DNA of 64,000 nucleotides from Algoriphagus aquimarinus (GCF_007997215.1 NZ_VORW01000004.1:186001-250000); one strand, 5' to 3'; positions 17,544-27,696 are shown, counted from the first letter of the stretch. Made by a program: numbers and translations. Notes: generated by a model not told the origin, from the sequence alone.

Positions 17544-18326
17544 TTATTTGGTCACTTTTTGCAGGTCGTTTTTCTGCGCGATTTCACCAGCAAGATTTAG
17601 ATAAGCTACTGCACCTTTTCCATCTGCATCGAAGGAAATAGCTGGTAGACCAAAACTAGGAGCCTCACTGAGCCTCACGTTGCGAGGTATGATGGTGTCG
17701 AAAACCATGTTTTTGAAATGTAGCCGAACTTCTTCTACGACTTGATTAGAGAGTCGGAGTCTTACATCGTACATGGTAAGCAAGATACCTTCGATTTCCA
17801 AATCAGGATTCAATCTGGTCTGAATGATTTTTATGGTATTCAGTAATTTGCCTAAGCCTTCTAATGCAAAGTATTCGCACTGAACAGGGATGATTACTGA
17901 ATTGGCTGCGGTAAGCGCATTGATAGTGATTAATCCTAGTGATGGAGAGCAATCGATGATGATGAAATCATATAGCTCTTTAATATCACTAATAACCTCT
18001 TTCATCTTCTCTTCGCGGTTATCCAAATTGATCATTTCCACTTCAGCACCTACTAAGTCAATATGAGAAGGTACCAAATCAAGATACTCCAGATCAGTTT
18101 TGTGAATAATCTCTTTTACATCAATTCCATCCACCATACACTCGTAAATACTCGTGTTGACGGATTTGGGATCATGACCTAGCCCGGAGGTTGTATTAGC
18201 CTGTGGATCAGCGTCAATCACCAGGGTCTTAAATTCCAGGACAGCTAAACTAGCCGCCAGGTTCATCGCTGTGGTAGTTTTGCCTACTCCGCCTTTTTGA
18301 TTGGCTATGGCAATGATTTTTCCCAT
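17544..18326 (-). CDS. parA: Chromosome-partitioning ATPase ParA/Soj
   Basis: Walker-type ATPase that binds DNA non-specifically and moves ParB-parS complexes. The deviant Walker A motif KGGVGKTT sits ten residues after the ATG at 18326 ([13 protein letters not shown]). DADPQANTT and the [18 protein letters not shown] segment follow. The frame extends upstream to 18356, but the ATG at 18326 gives the family N-terminus; 260 residues is the usual length. First gene of the five-gene cluster. Confidence 0.96.
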   Translation of the reverse strand: MGKIIAIANQKGGVGKTTTAMNLAASLAVLEFKTLVIDADPQANTTSGLGHDPKSVNTSIYECMVDGIDVKEIIHKTDLEYLDLVPSHIDLVGAEVEMINLDNREEKMKEVISDIKELYDFIIIDCSPSLGLITINALTAANSVIIPVQCEYFALEGLGKLLNTIKIIQTRLNPDLEIEGILLTMYDVRLRLSNQVVEEVRLHFKNMVFDTIIPRNVRLSEAPSFGLPAISFDADGKGAVAYLNLAGEIAQKNDLQKVTK

Positions 18327-18621
18327 GGTGTTATTTGAAGAGTAATTTAATCTCAATATTAAGCAAAATGAATTCTTTTCCGGCTGATCTCTCCGCTTTT
18401 TTTAGCATTTTCAAAATGACCTAAAATCAGGGTTTTGGCGATAATCTATATTGTTATTATGTTATAAGTTTATGATAAACAGTGTATTAAATAAATTCAA
18501 GCCTGCTACATAGGTCTTTTAAAAGGAGAATAATTTCTAAATCGCTCAATTCTTAATTCTAGTTAAGGGGAACGATTGATCTTGGGATAAATTACACTCT
18601 TCAAGAAAATATCAATGCAAA
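18327..18621. other. Intergenic region upstream of parA
   Basis: An AT-rich gap between the parA start and the yidC terminator. It must hold the parA promoter, but I found no exact TAnnTTTG box, and there is no gene or RNA motif I can support. Confidence 0.4.
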
Positions 18622-18648
18622 AAAAGGAGCCCGATGTGGACTCCTTTT
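18622..18648 (-). terminator. Intrinsic terminator after yidC
   Basis: AAAAGGAG pairs with CTCCTTTT; on the minus strand a T run follows. It begins three bases after the yidC stop codon and closes the pyrG-yidC unit. Confidence 0.82.
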
Positions 18649-18651
18649 GAA

Positions 18652-20457
18652 TTATTTTTTACGAGTATTATCTGCTGCTTTCATAGCATTTTCCAGTTTC
18701 TGCTGGAATTTCGATTTCTTTTTATCCACATTTTTCAATTTGCTCTCTTCCACTTTTGCTCGTATTTTCTCGTCATCCACGAATAGTTTAATCAGGGCTT
18801 GCTGGCCAAATGTCACCATGTTGGATACGAAATAATAGAAGCTCAATCCTGCTGGGTAAGAGTTCAAAATGAACATAAACATGACAGGCATGATGTAACC
18901 CAAGTTTTTCATTGGTCCAGTAGCCGTAGTCAGTTGGTTGTTGAAGTGTGTGTAGATAATCTGAGACACAGTCATCAACAACGTAAACATACTCACGTGA
19001 GATCCATAGAAAGGGATCGTGAATGGCAGATTGAAAAAGGTATCGTAGGTAGAAAGGTCAGTTGCCCAAAGGAAAGATTCCTGACGAAGTTCGATCGCAT
19101 TTGGGAAGAAAAAGAACATCGCAAACAAGAATGGCATCTGAAGCACCATCGGTAGACATCCCGAGATAGGACTCACACCAAGCTTGGAGAACAACTTCAT
19201 TTGCTCTTGCTGCATCTTGGTAGCATCATCACCATATTTCTCTTTTAACTCATCGATCTCAGGCTTGATTACCCTCATTTTTGCCATTCCTATGTATGAC
19301 TTGTAGGTCAGTGGGAAGAGTGCAAGTTTGATCAGGAATACTATGATGATAATGATAACACCATAGTTGGTGAAGAACTTCTCTAGGAATGCAAAGAGAT
19401 TTACGATGATATACTTATTCACCCAGCTGACGAAGAAGTATCCCATGTCCACATTGTCTTCAAAGCCATCAGTGACTTTTTTCAAAGTCTTATACTTATC
19501 TGGGCCGAAATAGTACGTGAATCCAGCTTTACCGTCCTGAAGAGGAATAGATAGGCTGGTTGCCATTGTCCGCACAATAGCGCTATCTTCTGGAGTACTT
19601 TGAGTGATGGATACATTTTGGAAGTCTGTATCAGCAATCATCGCTGCCGTGAAGAATCTCTGACTAAAGCTTATCCATTTTACTGGTTCTGCAATAGTCT
19701 CTTGCTCCAAATCATTGCCAGCTCCTAGGTTATCAAAAGAACCTGAAGTGGTATAGTAGTTCAGTCTAGCCTGTCTTCTGGATTCCGCTAGGTTCATCTC
19801 CTGAGCGATCACTTTGTCTTCCCAGGTTAGTGCCAGAGCATTGCCTGTGAAAACACCTTGGTAGCGATCTATCTCAAAGGATTTCTTTACTTGATAACTG
19901 CCATCCGCTAGGGTGTAGGTCTGAATGATTTGACCACTCTCACTGCCAGACTTTAACGTAAGTGTTTGAGTTTTTACGCTATCTCCATTTTGACCATTTT
20001 CCACTGAAGAAGTGAAATAAAGGTCATTCAGGTCTAATGGTCCATTTTTGCTTTCGATGATGTAGTCCATATTAGAACTTTCTTCATTGAAGAGTTCCAG
20101 GGGCTTCATTTCCCAGCTTTTATATTCCTTTAGAATTACCTCTTTGACTTGAGCTCCTTTAGAAGAGATTTTTACTTGAATTAAATCGTTTTCAAGTGTA
20201 AGAACTTTTTCTTCTCCTACAGTCATGGATGCTAAAACACCGTATTTGGCAAGTCTTGCTGCATCCATTGTGCTGTCGTTTTCAGAATTAGTTTCTGTTA
20301 ACGCTGGTTGGTTTGCGGCATTAGATTGAACCGATTCTGTTTGAGTGGTAGTTGCTGTCTCCACCTCAGGTATCTCCGGTGCGCTCGCAAAGAAAAACGA
20401 GTAGACCAGGATGACTGCTGCAAAAAGGATCAAACCTGTTGCTTGATTTCTGTCCAT
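18652..20457 (-). CDS. yidC: Membrane protein insertase YidC
   Basis: Inserts and folds inner-membrane proteins, alone or with SecYEG. The 601 residues have an N-terminal membrane helix (about 7-24), a large periplasmic domain (about 60-345) and a C-terminal block of membrane helices (about 355-560) with the conserved GVSPISGCLPMVLQMPFLFAMF segment. The C-terminal tail is lysine-rich, as expected for ribosome contact. It is 41 bases after pyrG on the same strand, a pairing usual in Bacteroidota. Confidence 0.96.
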   Translation of the reverse strand: MDRNQATGLILFAAVILVYSFFFASAPEIPEVETATTTQTESVQSNAANQPALTETNSENDSTMDAARLAKYGVLASMTVGEEKVLTLENDLIQVKISSKGAQVKEVILKEYKSWEMKPLELFNEESSNMDYIIESKNGPLDLNDLYFTSSVENGQNGDSVKTQTLTLKSGSESGQIIQTYTLADGSYQVKKSFEIDRYQGVFTGNALALTWEDKVIAQEMNLAESRRQARLNYYTTSGSFDNLGAGNDLEQETIAEPVKWISFSQRFFTAAMIADTDFQNVSITQSTPEDSAIVRTMATSLSIPLQDGKAGFTYYFGPDKYKTLKKVTDGFEDNVDMGYFFVSWVNKYIIVNLFAFLEKFFTNYGVIIIIIVFLIKLALFPLTYKSYIGMAKMRVIKPEIDELKEKYGDDATKMQQEQMKLFSKLGVSPISGCLPMVLQMPFLFAMFFFFPNAIELRQESFLWATDLSTYDTFFNLPFTIPFYGSHVSMFTLLMTVSQIIYTHFNNQLTTATGPMKNLGYIMPVMFMFILNSYPAGLSFYYFVSNMVTFGQQALIKLFVDDEKIRAKVEESKLKNVDKKKSKFQQKLENAMKAADNTRKK

Positions 20458-20498
20458 AAAGATTAATCGTAAACCCGATAAAGTAGCTTCGGGGAGTT

Positions 20499-22115
20499 TT
20501 ATTTAATTTTTTTGTCCACAGCCGCCTGGATGAATTTCACGAATAGTGGCTGAGGAGTGAGTACGGTACTTTTATATTCTGGGTGGAATTGCACACCAAC
20601 AAACCATGGGTGGTTTTTGATTTCCACAATTTCCACTAAGCCTGTTTCTGGATTTTTCCCTGTAGCGATCATGCCATGCTCTTCCATAATGGCTAGATAT
20701 TCGTTGTTAAACTCATATCTATGACGGTGTCTTTCTTGGATTTTAGATTTTCCATAAGCCTGGAACGCCTTACTACCTTTTTTGAGGTCGCAAGCATACG
20801 AACCTAGACGCATAGTTCCGCCCATTTGGTCAATATTTTTTTGCTCTTCCATCAATCCGATTACTGGAGTAGGCGTATTTGGATCCATCTCCGTACTATT
20901 TGCATATTTCAAATTGACTACGTTTCTGGCGTATTCGATTACTGCTACCTGCATGCCAAGACAAATTCCAAGAAATGGAATATTGTTTTCTCTTGCATAT
21001 TTCACCGTTTCAATTTTTCCCTCAAAACCTCGCTCACCAAATCCTGGAGCTACGACAATTCCGTCTAGGTCTTCGAGCTTGTGAACGATGTTATCAGGAT
21101 TAATTTCTTCTGATGATATCAATCGAAGATTAACATCACACTCAATCGATGCACCTGCATGTGTGAATGACTCAATAATTGATTTATAAGCATCTGGTAA
21201 GGAAACGTATTTACCTACCAGACCGATAGTCACTTCTTGAGTTGGATTTTTAAGTTTCCCGAGGAAATCTTTCCAATTTTCCAGATCAGTATTTTCTTTG
21301 GACGTAAGCTTCAGCTTAGTCATCACTCGCTCGTCCAGCTTTTCCTTTTTCATTAAAAGCGGCACATCGTAGATCGAGTCAGCATCCATTGCTTCGATCA
21401 CATTGTTCAGCTGAACGTTACAGAAAAGGGCAAGCTTCTTCTTTACGTCAGCAGGCAAATGATATTCTGTACGACAAACTAAGATATCTGGCTGAATACC
21501 TGCTTCTAGCAATTGTTTGACAGAGTGCTGAGTTGGCTTGGTTTTTAATTCTTTGGCAGCTTTGAGGTAAGGAATCAGAGTAAGATGAATTACCAAAAAT
21601 CGATTTGGACCAAGATCCCATTTAGCTTGTCTTACTGCTTCAATGAAGGGAAGGGATTCAATATCACCTACACAACCACCGATTTCGGTGATTATTACGT
21701 CATATTTCCCGTCTTCACCTAGCTTGTAAAAATTAGCTTTGATTTCGTCTGTAATGTGAGGGATGACCTGAACAGTCTTTCCAAGAAATTCGCCTTTACG
21801 CTCCTTAGTAATCACATTATTGTAGATTCTACCAGTTGTGATGTTATTGTCTTGAGAAGTAGGGATATTCAAAAATCGCTCATAATGCCCAAGATCCAGA
21901 TCGGTCTCAGCTCCGTCATCAGTCACATAGCATTCACCATGTTCATATGGATTTAGAGTTCCTGGATCGATATTCAGATAAGGGTCAAACTTTTGGATGG
22001 TCACTTTGAAGCCTCTGGCCTGGAGCAACTTGCCTAATGAGGCTGCTATGATGCCTTTGCCGAGAGAGGAAGTAACTCCTCCGGTAATAAATATGTATTT
22101 GGTGCTTGAAGCCAT
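20499..22115 (-). CDS. pyrG: CTP synthase
   Basis: Converts UTP to CTP with glutamine as nitrogen donor. From the ATG at 22115 ([21 protein letters not shown]) it has 538 residues, the normal length. The N-terminal synthetase domain shows [11 protein letters not shown] and the IEAVRQ region; the C-terminal glutaminase domain has the nucleophile cysteine in FLGICLGMQ and the VQFHPE ending. The frame extends 48 codons further upstream, but a consensus promoter at 22241-22270 lies across that extension, so the longer protein cannot be right. Confidence 0.96.
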   Translation of the reverse strand: MASSTKYIFITGGVTSSLGKGIIAASLGKLLQARGFKVTIQKFDPYLNIDPGTLNPYEHGECYVTDDGAETDLDLGHYERFLNIPTSQDNNITTGRIYNNVITKERKGEFLGKTVQVIPHITDEIKANFYKLGEDGKYDVIITEIGGCVGDIESLPFIEAVRQAKWDLGPNRFLVIHLTLIPYLKAAKELKTKPTQHSVKQLLEAGIQPDILVCRTEYHLPADVKKKLALFCNVQLNNVIEAMDADSIYDVPLLMKKEKLDERVMTKLKLTSKENTDLENWKDFLGKLKNPTQEVTIGLVGKYVSLPDAYKSIIESFTHAGASIECDVNLRLISSEEINPDNIVHKLEDLDGIVVAPGFGERGFEGKIETVKYARENNIPFLGICLGMQVAVIEYARNVVNLKYANSTEMDPNTPTPVIGLMEEQKNIDQMGGTMRLGSYACDLKKGSKAFQAYGKSKIQERHRHRYEFNNEYLAIMEEHGMIATGKNPETGLVEIVEIKNHPWFVGVQFHPEYKSTVLTPQPLFVKFIQAAVDKKIK

Positions 22116-22240
22116 AAGAATGGGGGAGATTGGAAATTTGTTTGGATTCTTATGGGGCTCAAAATTATGGAAAAAATCCCGATTAATGACTTTTTGAACA
22201 TGAGATAGATCACTTTTCTCATATTTATTGCTCCGAGACA

Positions 22241-22270
22241 CAAAAGTATATTGCGACAATATGTGTCAAA
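22241..22270 (-). promoter_or_regulatory. Promoter of pyrG-yidC
   Basis: Minus strand: TTTG (22267-22270), 18 nt, TACTTTTG (22241-22248). It implies a leader of about 120 nt and excludes the longer pyrG reading frame. Confidence 0.75.
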
Positions 22271-22382
22271 TATTAGTAATTCAAATTGAATTAAGGTAGT
22301 TTTAATTGTTGGGTTTTGAATTTATTGACCAAATTAAATAGGTTCCCACATTTCGATTTGTAACTATTAAACATGAATAAAT

Positions 22383-23159
22383 ATGAGACATTTAAATAGA
22401 AAAGTTGTTTTGATAGATCGCACGCTAGATCAAAAAACAATTGATTGGAGTCGGCTTGAACTTGATGAAAAAGAAGCTTTTATATTGGATCCATTTGAAT
22501 TGTTCGCACAAATTGATTGGACAAAATTTGAAGACAATGTTGATGTGATAAACATAGTATATTCTGATTTATTTGAGGCATTGGTCGTCGATAGAAAGAC
22601 TTTATTATGCTACTGGCCTATGTTAAATTTTCCCGATGATCGATGGGTGGAATTATTGGGTCATTGCAAGTCTGCAGGTATTCAAATGTTAGTGAATTAC
22701 ACTAAAGATAGAGGTGAAGTTGCTAATGATATTCTACCTGAATTTCATGATTCTTGGAAATCCTTTGTTTTATTTATGGTTCAGTCGCTTTTTGACGATA
22801 TTCAACTTAATGATGGTTTTGAAGAAATTGCTTGGCTGAGAAATTCTGAAGAATCCATTCTATTATTTAGTGTGGAAGAGAATGGTGTATCAAAATATTC
22901 CTATTTAATGTCTGAAAATATTGCATATGAATTTGAATCATCCTATGAATTTCAAAAGAAGATACTAGCTAATAATATTCCTTTTTTCAATAGTATTGAA
23001 CAATTAATGGAAAGCTTGCAATCAGATATAAACCTAGAAAAATGTATTACAACATATGTTAATAGACGTTTAGAGAAAAATTATTTTCATTCCTTGATGA
23101 AAAAGTACAATTCAAATAATTTAATTCAGCATTGGATAGAAAATTATTCTGATAATTAG
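22383..23159 (+). CDS. Protein of unknown function (258 aa)
   Basis: Not recognised. The 258 residues are soluble, acidic and rich in aromatic and leucine residues, with no signal peptide, membrane helix or motif I can name. A middle segment (about 95-145) with LVNYTKDRGEVANDIL and a lysine/asparagine-rich C-terminal part (about 205-258) stand out only by composition. The gene and the spacer after it are more AT-rich than the flanking pyrG and cca operons, which may mean horizontal origin. It lies 126 bases before the 134-aa helix-turn-helix gene on the same strand. Confidence 0.7.
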   Translation: MRHLNRKVVLIDRTLDQKTIDWSRLELDEKEAFILDPFELFAQIDWTKFEDNVDVINIVYSDLFEALVVDRKTLLCYWPMLNFPDDRWVELLGHCKSAGIQMLVNYTKDRGEVANDILPEFHDSWKSFVLFMVQSLFDDIQLNDGFEEIAWLRNSEESILLFSVEENGVSKYSYLMSENIAYEFESSYEFQKKILANNIPFFNSIEQLMESLQSDINLEKCITTYVNRRLEKNYFHSLMKKYNSNNLIQHWIENYSDN

Positions 23160-23285
23160 AAGATTAGCTAGGATGGTTTTTTTATGTTAAAAAATATTTT
23201 TTCGAACAAAATATTTTATTCGGAGTTTAATATTTCTATATATTGCAGGATTATTAATGAAACTATTATTAACAAGTAAAAAAAT

Positions 23286-23690
23286 ATGAGAGATTTAATC
23301 AAAGAAGCTATTGCTGATCTTAAAAAAGGTGATGGTTTTATTTATGTAACTTCAGATGGAAACAAGATCGATTTACATGAAGCTGCTTCAAAAGGAATAG
23401 CAGTTACTCCTGTAAATCCAAAAGATCAAGTAATTAAGAAATTAGAAGCTGCAGGTCTTCATTTGAATGACGGTAGATTCCTTAATGAATTAAATGAATT
23501 GATCTCACTTGTTACTGGAAGTAGTGCTGCTACGAAGACTTCTAAAAGAAGAACATTCAGCGACGCTGAGAAGAGCAAGATTGTAGAAGAGTGGAAAAAA
23601 GTAGAAGCTGCTGGTAAGAAAACAAAAGCTGCATTTGCAAGAGAAATAGGAGTTGGATACCAAACATTCATCAACTGGTTAAGAGGTTAA
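23286..23690 (+). CDS. Small protein with C-terminal helix-turn-helix
   Basis: No named family recognised. The first 75 residues are an unfamiliar domain (MRDLIKEAIADLKKGDGF and following). After a short linker (GSSAATKTSK), residues 87-134 read as a transposase/Fis-like helix-turn-helix, with RRTFSDAEKSKIVEEW followed by KAAFAREIGVGYQTFINWLRG (split here as KAAFAREIGVG and YQTFINWLRG). A DNA-binding role is inferred. There is no catalytic domain, so it is not an intact transposase. Codon choice is that of a well-expressed gene, and a 17-bp terminator follows directly. Confidence 0.72.
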   Translation: MRDLIKEAIADLKKGDGFIYVTSDGNKIDLHEAASKGIAVTPVNPKDQVIKKLEAAGLHLNDGRFLNELNELISLVTGSSAATKTSKRRTFSDAEKSKIVEEWKKVEAAGKKTKAAFAREIGVGYQTFINWLRG

Positions 23691-23705
23691 TCTCTCTTCC
23701 TTGAT

Positions 23706-23744
23706 AAACAAAAAAGGCAACCGTAATGGTTGCCTTTTTTGTTT
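23706..23744 (+). terminator. Strong intrinsic terminator
   Basis: A perfect 17-bp inverted repeat (23706-23722 with 23728-23744) with core AAGGCAACC/GGTTGCCTT and loop GTAAT, ending in a T run on either strand. Confidence 0.9.
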
Positions 23745-23850
23745 GATGCTGATCTAAGGTTCTATCCAGTTAGGTGCTTCTTAAGCTTGTTTACAGAGAG
23801 CTGGGATTAGTTTTGCCCATAGTGAACTGATCAACTAATACTCATAGAAA

Positions 23851-23881
23851 TGCCCCCATTAGTACTTGTCTGATGGGGGCA
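23851..23881 (-). terminator. Hairpin downstream of the TPR gene
   Basis: TGCCCCCAT pairs with ATGGGGGCA across a 13-nt loop, 42 bases after the minus-strand stop at 23924. The T run is weak, so termination is likely but not certain. Confidence 0.55.
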
Positions 23882-23923
23882 CATTATATTGAATTTTTGC
23901 TTTCAATAGCTAGAAAAAGCTAA

Positions 23924-24628
23924 TCAATTTGTCTTAGCAAGGTTTTCCTTAACTAAACCAAAATCTGGATCCAGTGATAATGCTTCTTCAAAAGCCGCTT
24001 TAGCCTCAACTTTGGAACCTTGATCCAAGTAGATCATTCCTTTTAGATTCAATGCAGCAGCTTTTATAGATACTTCTTGATTTTCTGTCTCTGATTTTGG
24101 GAATCCTACTTTCTCATCTGGCTTAGCATTTTTCACAAGCATATTCACAGAATTCATAGCCTCCTGGTATTTCTTTAGGCTATATTGGATAAAGGCAGAC
24201 TTATAAAGGCTGAAATTATCACCGCCAAGTAAATATAAACTTTCAAAATAAGGCAGAGATTTCTCCAGTGCACCGACCTGCTCCAATGAGTAGGCAGCGA
24301 TCTCTAGAGATGTGACACTTTTGTCATTGACTTCTAGAACGTCCATGGAAACTAATGCTGCAGACATCGCCTGGCCAGCTTCATAATACACCGTGCCCAA
24401 CAATTCTACGTAGCGTAAATCATCAGGATTTCTCACGATCAGATTATACAAGAAAGTTTTGGCAGCCGCAATGTCATTGTAGCGCAAAGCCAACTGATAA
24501 GCTGCCTGATCTGAATTGTTTAATGTTTTCTTAAGTTTTGGGTCGAGTCTGGCTACAGAGTCTGCAGTTTGTGCAATGGTTGTGCTGGCGCAAAAGGCCA
24601 TAAGCAGCATGAATAAAACGCGCTTCAT
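23924..24628 (-). CDS. Exported tetratricopeptide-repeat protein
   Basis: The 234 residues start with a signal peptide (about 1-19, ending ASTTIAQ) and then carry several TPR-like helical pairs, clearest near residues 55-90 (RYVELLGTVYYEAGQAMSAAL) and 195-228 (LKGMIYLDQGSKVEAKAAFEEALSLDPDFG). TPR arrays mediate protein contacts; the partner is unknown. It is 20 bases downstream of the cca gene, so it shares that transcript. Confidence 0.82.
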   Translation of the reverse strand: MKRVLFMLLMAFCASTTIAQTADSVARLDPKLKKTLNNSDQAAYQLALRYNDIAAAKTFLYNLIVRNPDDLRYVELLGTVYYEAGQAMSAALVSMDVLEVNDKSVTSLEIAAYSLEQVGALEKSLPYFESLYLLGGDNFSLYKSAFIQYSLKKYQEAMNSVNMLVKNAKPDEKVGFPKSETENQEVSIKAAALNLKGMIYLDQGSKVEAKAAFEEALSLDPDFGLVKENLAKTN

Positions 24629-24648
24629 TTGTTATTAATTTTAATTGT

Positions 24649-26091
24649 TTATGATTTAGGGGGATTGCTAACTAAAGTCAAGCCTTTTGCTTTGGCTATT
24701 TCTAGCATTAATTCGCGAGCCTGTTGGGGATTGTTATGAATTTTGCCCTCCAATATAGCTTCTTTAATTTCTTCTTTAATATCTCCGACGATTTTTGAGG
24801 GTTCCAGACCAAATATTTCCATGATTTCCTCGCCAGAAATAGGGGGTTGGAAATTTCTGACCTGATCTTTCTCTTCTACTTCGATCAACTTTTGGGCTAC
24901 TTTATCGAAATTTTCTAGGTATCGCTTTACTTTCTTGTTGTTCTTAGAAGTCACATCGGCACGACAAAGTTTCATCAGATCATCTATATCATCTCCTGTC
25001 TCAAACAACAGTCGTCGCATAGCTGAATCTGTCACCTCATCTTTCACTAGCGCAATTGGCCGAAGGTGCAGTTTGACGAGTTTTTGCACATATTTCATGC
25101 GATCATCCATAGGAAGTTTCATCCTTCGGAAAATCCCCGGAGTCATACGTGCTCCTTTGTCTTCATGACCATGAAAAGTCCAGCCGACCTTCTTATTAAA
25201 GCGTTTGGTAGCTGGTTTCGCTATATCGTGCAAAATTGCCGCCCATCGTAGCCAAAGGTTATCACTCATCAGACAGACATTGTCTAGCACCTGCAATGTG
25301 TGGTAGAAATTGTCCTTATGGGATTTGTCATCCACAGAATCCACTCCTTGCAACTCAACCATTTCCGGGAAAAACTCATGAAGCAATTTGCCTGCAAACA
25401 ACAATTTGAAGCCGTAAGAAGGCTTTTTTACCTCTATGATTTTGTTTAACTCCACTATAATTCGCTCCGCTGAAATGATAGACAATCGATGTGCATTTTC
25501 GCTTAAGGCATGAAAAGTATCTCCATCGATATCAAAATCCAGCTGAGCAGCAAATCGTACTGCACGAAGCATACGCAGAGGGTCATCCGAAAATGTAATA
25601 TTAGGCTCAAGAGGTGTGCGAATCAATTTCTGTTTGATATCTGCAAGCCCATCAAATGGATCTAGCAATTCGCCGTAATCAGCTGCATTCAACGAAATGG
25701 CCATGGCATTGATCGTGAAGTCTCTGCGTTCCAAATCTTCCTGTAGCGTTCCTGTCTCCACGATTGGGTTTCTCGAGTCTGCTCGATATGATTCCTTTCT
25801 TGCACCCACAAACTCCAATTCCCAATCCTCCAGTTTCAGCATGGCTGTACCGAAATTTTTGAAAACAGAAAGAGGTACATGTTCATCATATTGCTTTGCA
25901 ACTTCTTTTGCAAGCTCTATTCCACTCCCAACACAGGTGAAGTCAATATCTTTTTGTCCGCTTTTTTCTCTTTTCAGAATCAAATCTCTCACATATCCGC
26001 CAACCACATAGGTTTCTAAACCTAAATTGGCTGCAGCTTTTGCTACTTTGCCGAAGACATCGAATTCGTCAAGATGCGATTTGAAATTCAT
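24649..26091 (-). CDS. cca: CCA tRNA nucleotidyltransferase with HD domain
   Basis: Adds or repairs the 3' CCA of tRNAs, needed here because tRNA-Gln in this window has no encoded CCA. The 480 residues show the nucleotidyltransferase signature [11 protein letters not shown] and catalytic acids in KDIDFTCVG, the [11 protein letters not shown] motif, and a C-terminal HD domain with [17 protein letters not shown]. The long form with HD domain is usual in Bacteroidota, but whether it adds all three nucleotides cannot be told from sequence. Its ATG overlaps the stop of the upstream gene (26088-26091), implying coupling. Confidence 0.93.
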   Translation of the reverse strand: MNFKSHLDEFDVFGKVAKAAANLGLETYVVGGYVRDLILKREKSGQKDIDFTCVGSGIELAKEVAKQYDEHVPLSVFKNFGTAMLKLEDWELEFVGARKESYRADSRNPIVETGTLQEDLERRDFTINAMAISLNAADYGELLDPFDGLADIKQKLIRTPLEPNITFSDDPLRMLRAVRFAAQLDFDIDGDTFHALSENAHRLSIISAERIIVELNKIIEVKKPSYGFKLLFAGKLLHEFFPEMVELQGVDSVDDKSHKDNFYHTLQVLDNVCLMSDNLWLRWAAILHDIAKPATKRFNKKVGWTFHGHEDKGARMTPGIFRRMKLPMDDRMKYVQKLVKLHLRPIALVKDEVTDSAMRRLLFETGDDIDDLMKLCRADVTSKNNKKVKRYLENFDKVAQKLIEVEEKDQVRNFQPPISGEEIMEIFGLEPSKIVGDIKEEIKEAILEGKIHNNPQQARELMLEIAKAKGLTLVSNPPKS

Positions 26092-26558
26092 CCTTTAATA
26101 ATTTTTACATCCCCATCTGGTCCCAAAAACATCTCTTTGGTACTTGGACTCAAAAGTGGAAATAAGATAGGTGTCTGGTGAGTAGTTGCTTCTTTTGTGT
26201 CCAATTTTACTAGGACTGGTTGGGAGATCTGAAATAACAGTTTGTTCCAGTTCGGCTCCAAAATCAGGCTAAACTTTAGTACTCCGTCTACAATAGGCCC
26301 ATCTTTAATGATTCTATTTGCCGGACTATGGTAGATAGTAGGTTTGTTAGCATATTCTACGATATCCAACGAAACTTCAGAGAAAGGTTCGCAAATCGTG
26401 CGGATTTGGAATAAATCAAAAAGTAAAAATGTCCAGTCTTCACCCATTTCAGTCTTCCAGAGGGCTGGTTTCATGAAAGTGATTACTTTTCCATTTCCTT
26501 CTTTTAGATGCAAAATGCCCTTTTCTCTAAAATCAGATAATAATTGTGAATGCTCCAA
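26088..26558 (-). CDS. Protein of unknown function upstream of cca
   Basis: Not assigned to a family. The 156 residues are a soluble alpha/beta protein with no signal peptide. The only start available near the front is TTG at 26558 (next residues EHSQLLSDF). A -7 box TAATTTTG (26576-26583, minus strand) lies just upstream, with a weak -33 element, which supports a short leader and this start. The four-base overlap with cca shows it is the first gene of the cca-TPR operon. Confidence 0.7.
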   Translation of the reverse strand: MEHSQLLSDFREKGILHLKEGNGKVITFMKPALWKTEMGEDWTFLLFDLFQIRTICEPFSEVSLDIVEYANKPTIYHSPANRIIKDGPIVDGVLKFSLILEPNWNKLLFQISQPVLVKLDTKEATTHQTPILFPLLSPSTKEMFLGPDGDVKIIKG

Positions 26559-26622
26559 GGTGATTTATTTTTTGACAAAATTAATCAGAATTTCGAGAGC
26601 AAGGTCGTTTGACTAAAAGCAA

Positions 26623-26652
26623 AAAAGCCTTCCCCGTAAAAGGAAGGCTTTT
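26623..26652 (-). terminator. Intrinsic terminator after the DUF6249 gene
   Basis: AAAAGCCTTCC pairs with GGAAGGCTTTT around an eight-base loop, with a T run on the minus strand, 20 bases beyond the stop at 26673. Confidence 0.85.
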
Positions 26653-26672
26653 GGTAGGTATTAAAAACAGGT

Positions 26673-27014
26673 TTAGTTATCCTCTTTATCAAGTTTTCTG
26701 TTCAAGAAAAAGCTAACCATCAGGCCAATCCCTCCAAAAATAAAGATGCAAGAAGTGAAGGCAACTCCTTCTTCCATTCCTCCATTATTAAACATTGCAC
26801 CAACCAATACGCCAATTCCAACGCCGATTGCCAGAAGTGCAAGGTTTAGGATAAATTGGCCAAAGCTGTACTTTTTGCCAGAATTGAAGAGTTTTGCGTC
26901 AGCACCATTTTCTATGAGTGCGAGTCTTTCCTTATTTCGGGTGCTCAGGAATGTGAAGATGACTCCGAAAATACTGGAGAAAATAATCAATGTAACTAGG
27001 ATGGTTTCTGCCAT
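26673..27014 (-). CDS. DUF6249 small membrane protein
   Basis: The 113 residues from the ATG at 27014 (MAETILVTLIIFSS) contain an N-terminal membrane helix (about 3-22), the conserved STRNKERLALIENGAD segment and two further membrane helices (about 50-70 and 80-100). This layout fits the DUF6249 family; function is unknown. The frame continues upstream to 27056, but the ATG gives the family N-terminus. It is divergent from the ECF sigma factor gene, a frequent arrangement in Bacteroidota, and may be part of its regulon. Confidence 0.82.
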   Translation of the reverse strand: MAETILVTLIIFSSIFGVIFTFLSTRNKERLALIENGADAKLFNSGKKYSFGQFILNLALLAIGVGIGVLVGAMFNNGGMEEGVAFTSCIFIFGGIGLMVSFFLNRKLDKEDN

Positions 27015-27120
27015 GGTATGTTTGTTTTTTCTTCTTGGATGTAGTGACTCAACCAAAAGGTTACAAGTCTGTTGAAAAAAAACTGTAACTTTTTTTCAGG
27101 TACTTGCATCCAATGTGAAA

Positions 27121-27696
27121 ATGCGATTCGAGGAAGACCACCATTATATACAGAAAACGCTGAAGGGTAATATGAATGCTTTTGGACAATTGATTCAAAA
27201 GCATGAAAAGTATGCCTTTACGCTTGCGCTTCGTATTCTCAAAAATAGAGAGGAAGCTGAAGAAGCTACTCAAGATGCCTTTATGAAAGCTTACCATTCC
27301 TTAAAAACCTTTGAAGGAAAATCAAAGTTTACTACCTGGCTATATAAGATAGTATATAATGAGGCGTTGGGGAGATTAAGGAAATCAAAAAACTACACAA
27401 TCCAATTGGATGAAGTCGAAGACTTGGCTAGTGATTCTGTTGATTATTTGGATGGGCTAAAAACACTTCAGCTGTTGGAACGAAAAGAACTTATTCAGCG
27501 AGGACTAGATGCAATGAAGCCAGCGGAATCAGCTGTACTCACCTTGTTTTATCTGGAAGAACAAAGTATAAAAGAAATTGAGGAGATTATGGACTTAAAA
27601 AGTTCTCATGTTAAAATCCTTCTGCATCGAGGAAGAAAGAGTTTGTTAGAGTCGCTGCAAAAAATCACTAAAAGTGAATTAATACATCTGCTATGA
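27121..27696 (+). CDS. ECF-type RNA polymerase sigma factor
   Basis: A group 4 sigma factor of 191 residues. Region 2 is visible as GQLIQKHEKYAFTLALRIL and AEEATQDAFMKAYHSL, and region 4 as SAVLTLFYLEEQSIKEIEEIM followed by the HVKILLHRGRKSL recognition helix. I take the ATG at 27121; a GTG at 27115 is also in frame. The following gene overlaps its stop by four bases and encodes a membrane protein, likely the anti-sigma factor. The signal it answers to is unknown. Confidence 0.92.
   Translation: MRFEEDHHYIQKTLKGNMNAFGQLIQKHEKYAFTLALRILKNREEAEEATQDAFMKAYHSLKTFEGKSKFTTWLYKIVYNEALGRLRKSKNYTIQLDEVEDLASDSVDYLDGLKTLQLLERKELIQRGLDAMKPAESAVLTLFYLEEQSIKEIEEIMDLKSSHVKILLHRGRKSLLESLQKITKSELIHLL

Noticed and set aside
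18989..19004. CTCACGTGAG palindrome inside yidC as a possible parS site
   Set aside because: Only the central eight bases match TGTTTCACGTGAAACA; the outer bases do not, and it lies in a conserved coding region.
23286..23690. 134-aa gene as an insertion-sequence transposase
   Set aside because: It has only a helix-turn-helix; there is no DDE or HUH catalytic domain, no terminal inverted repeats and no target duplication.
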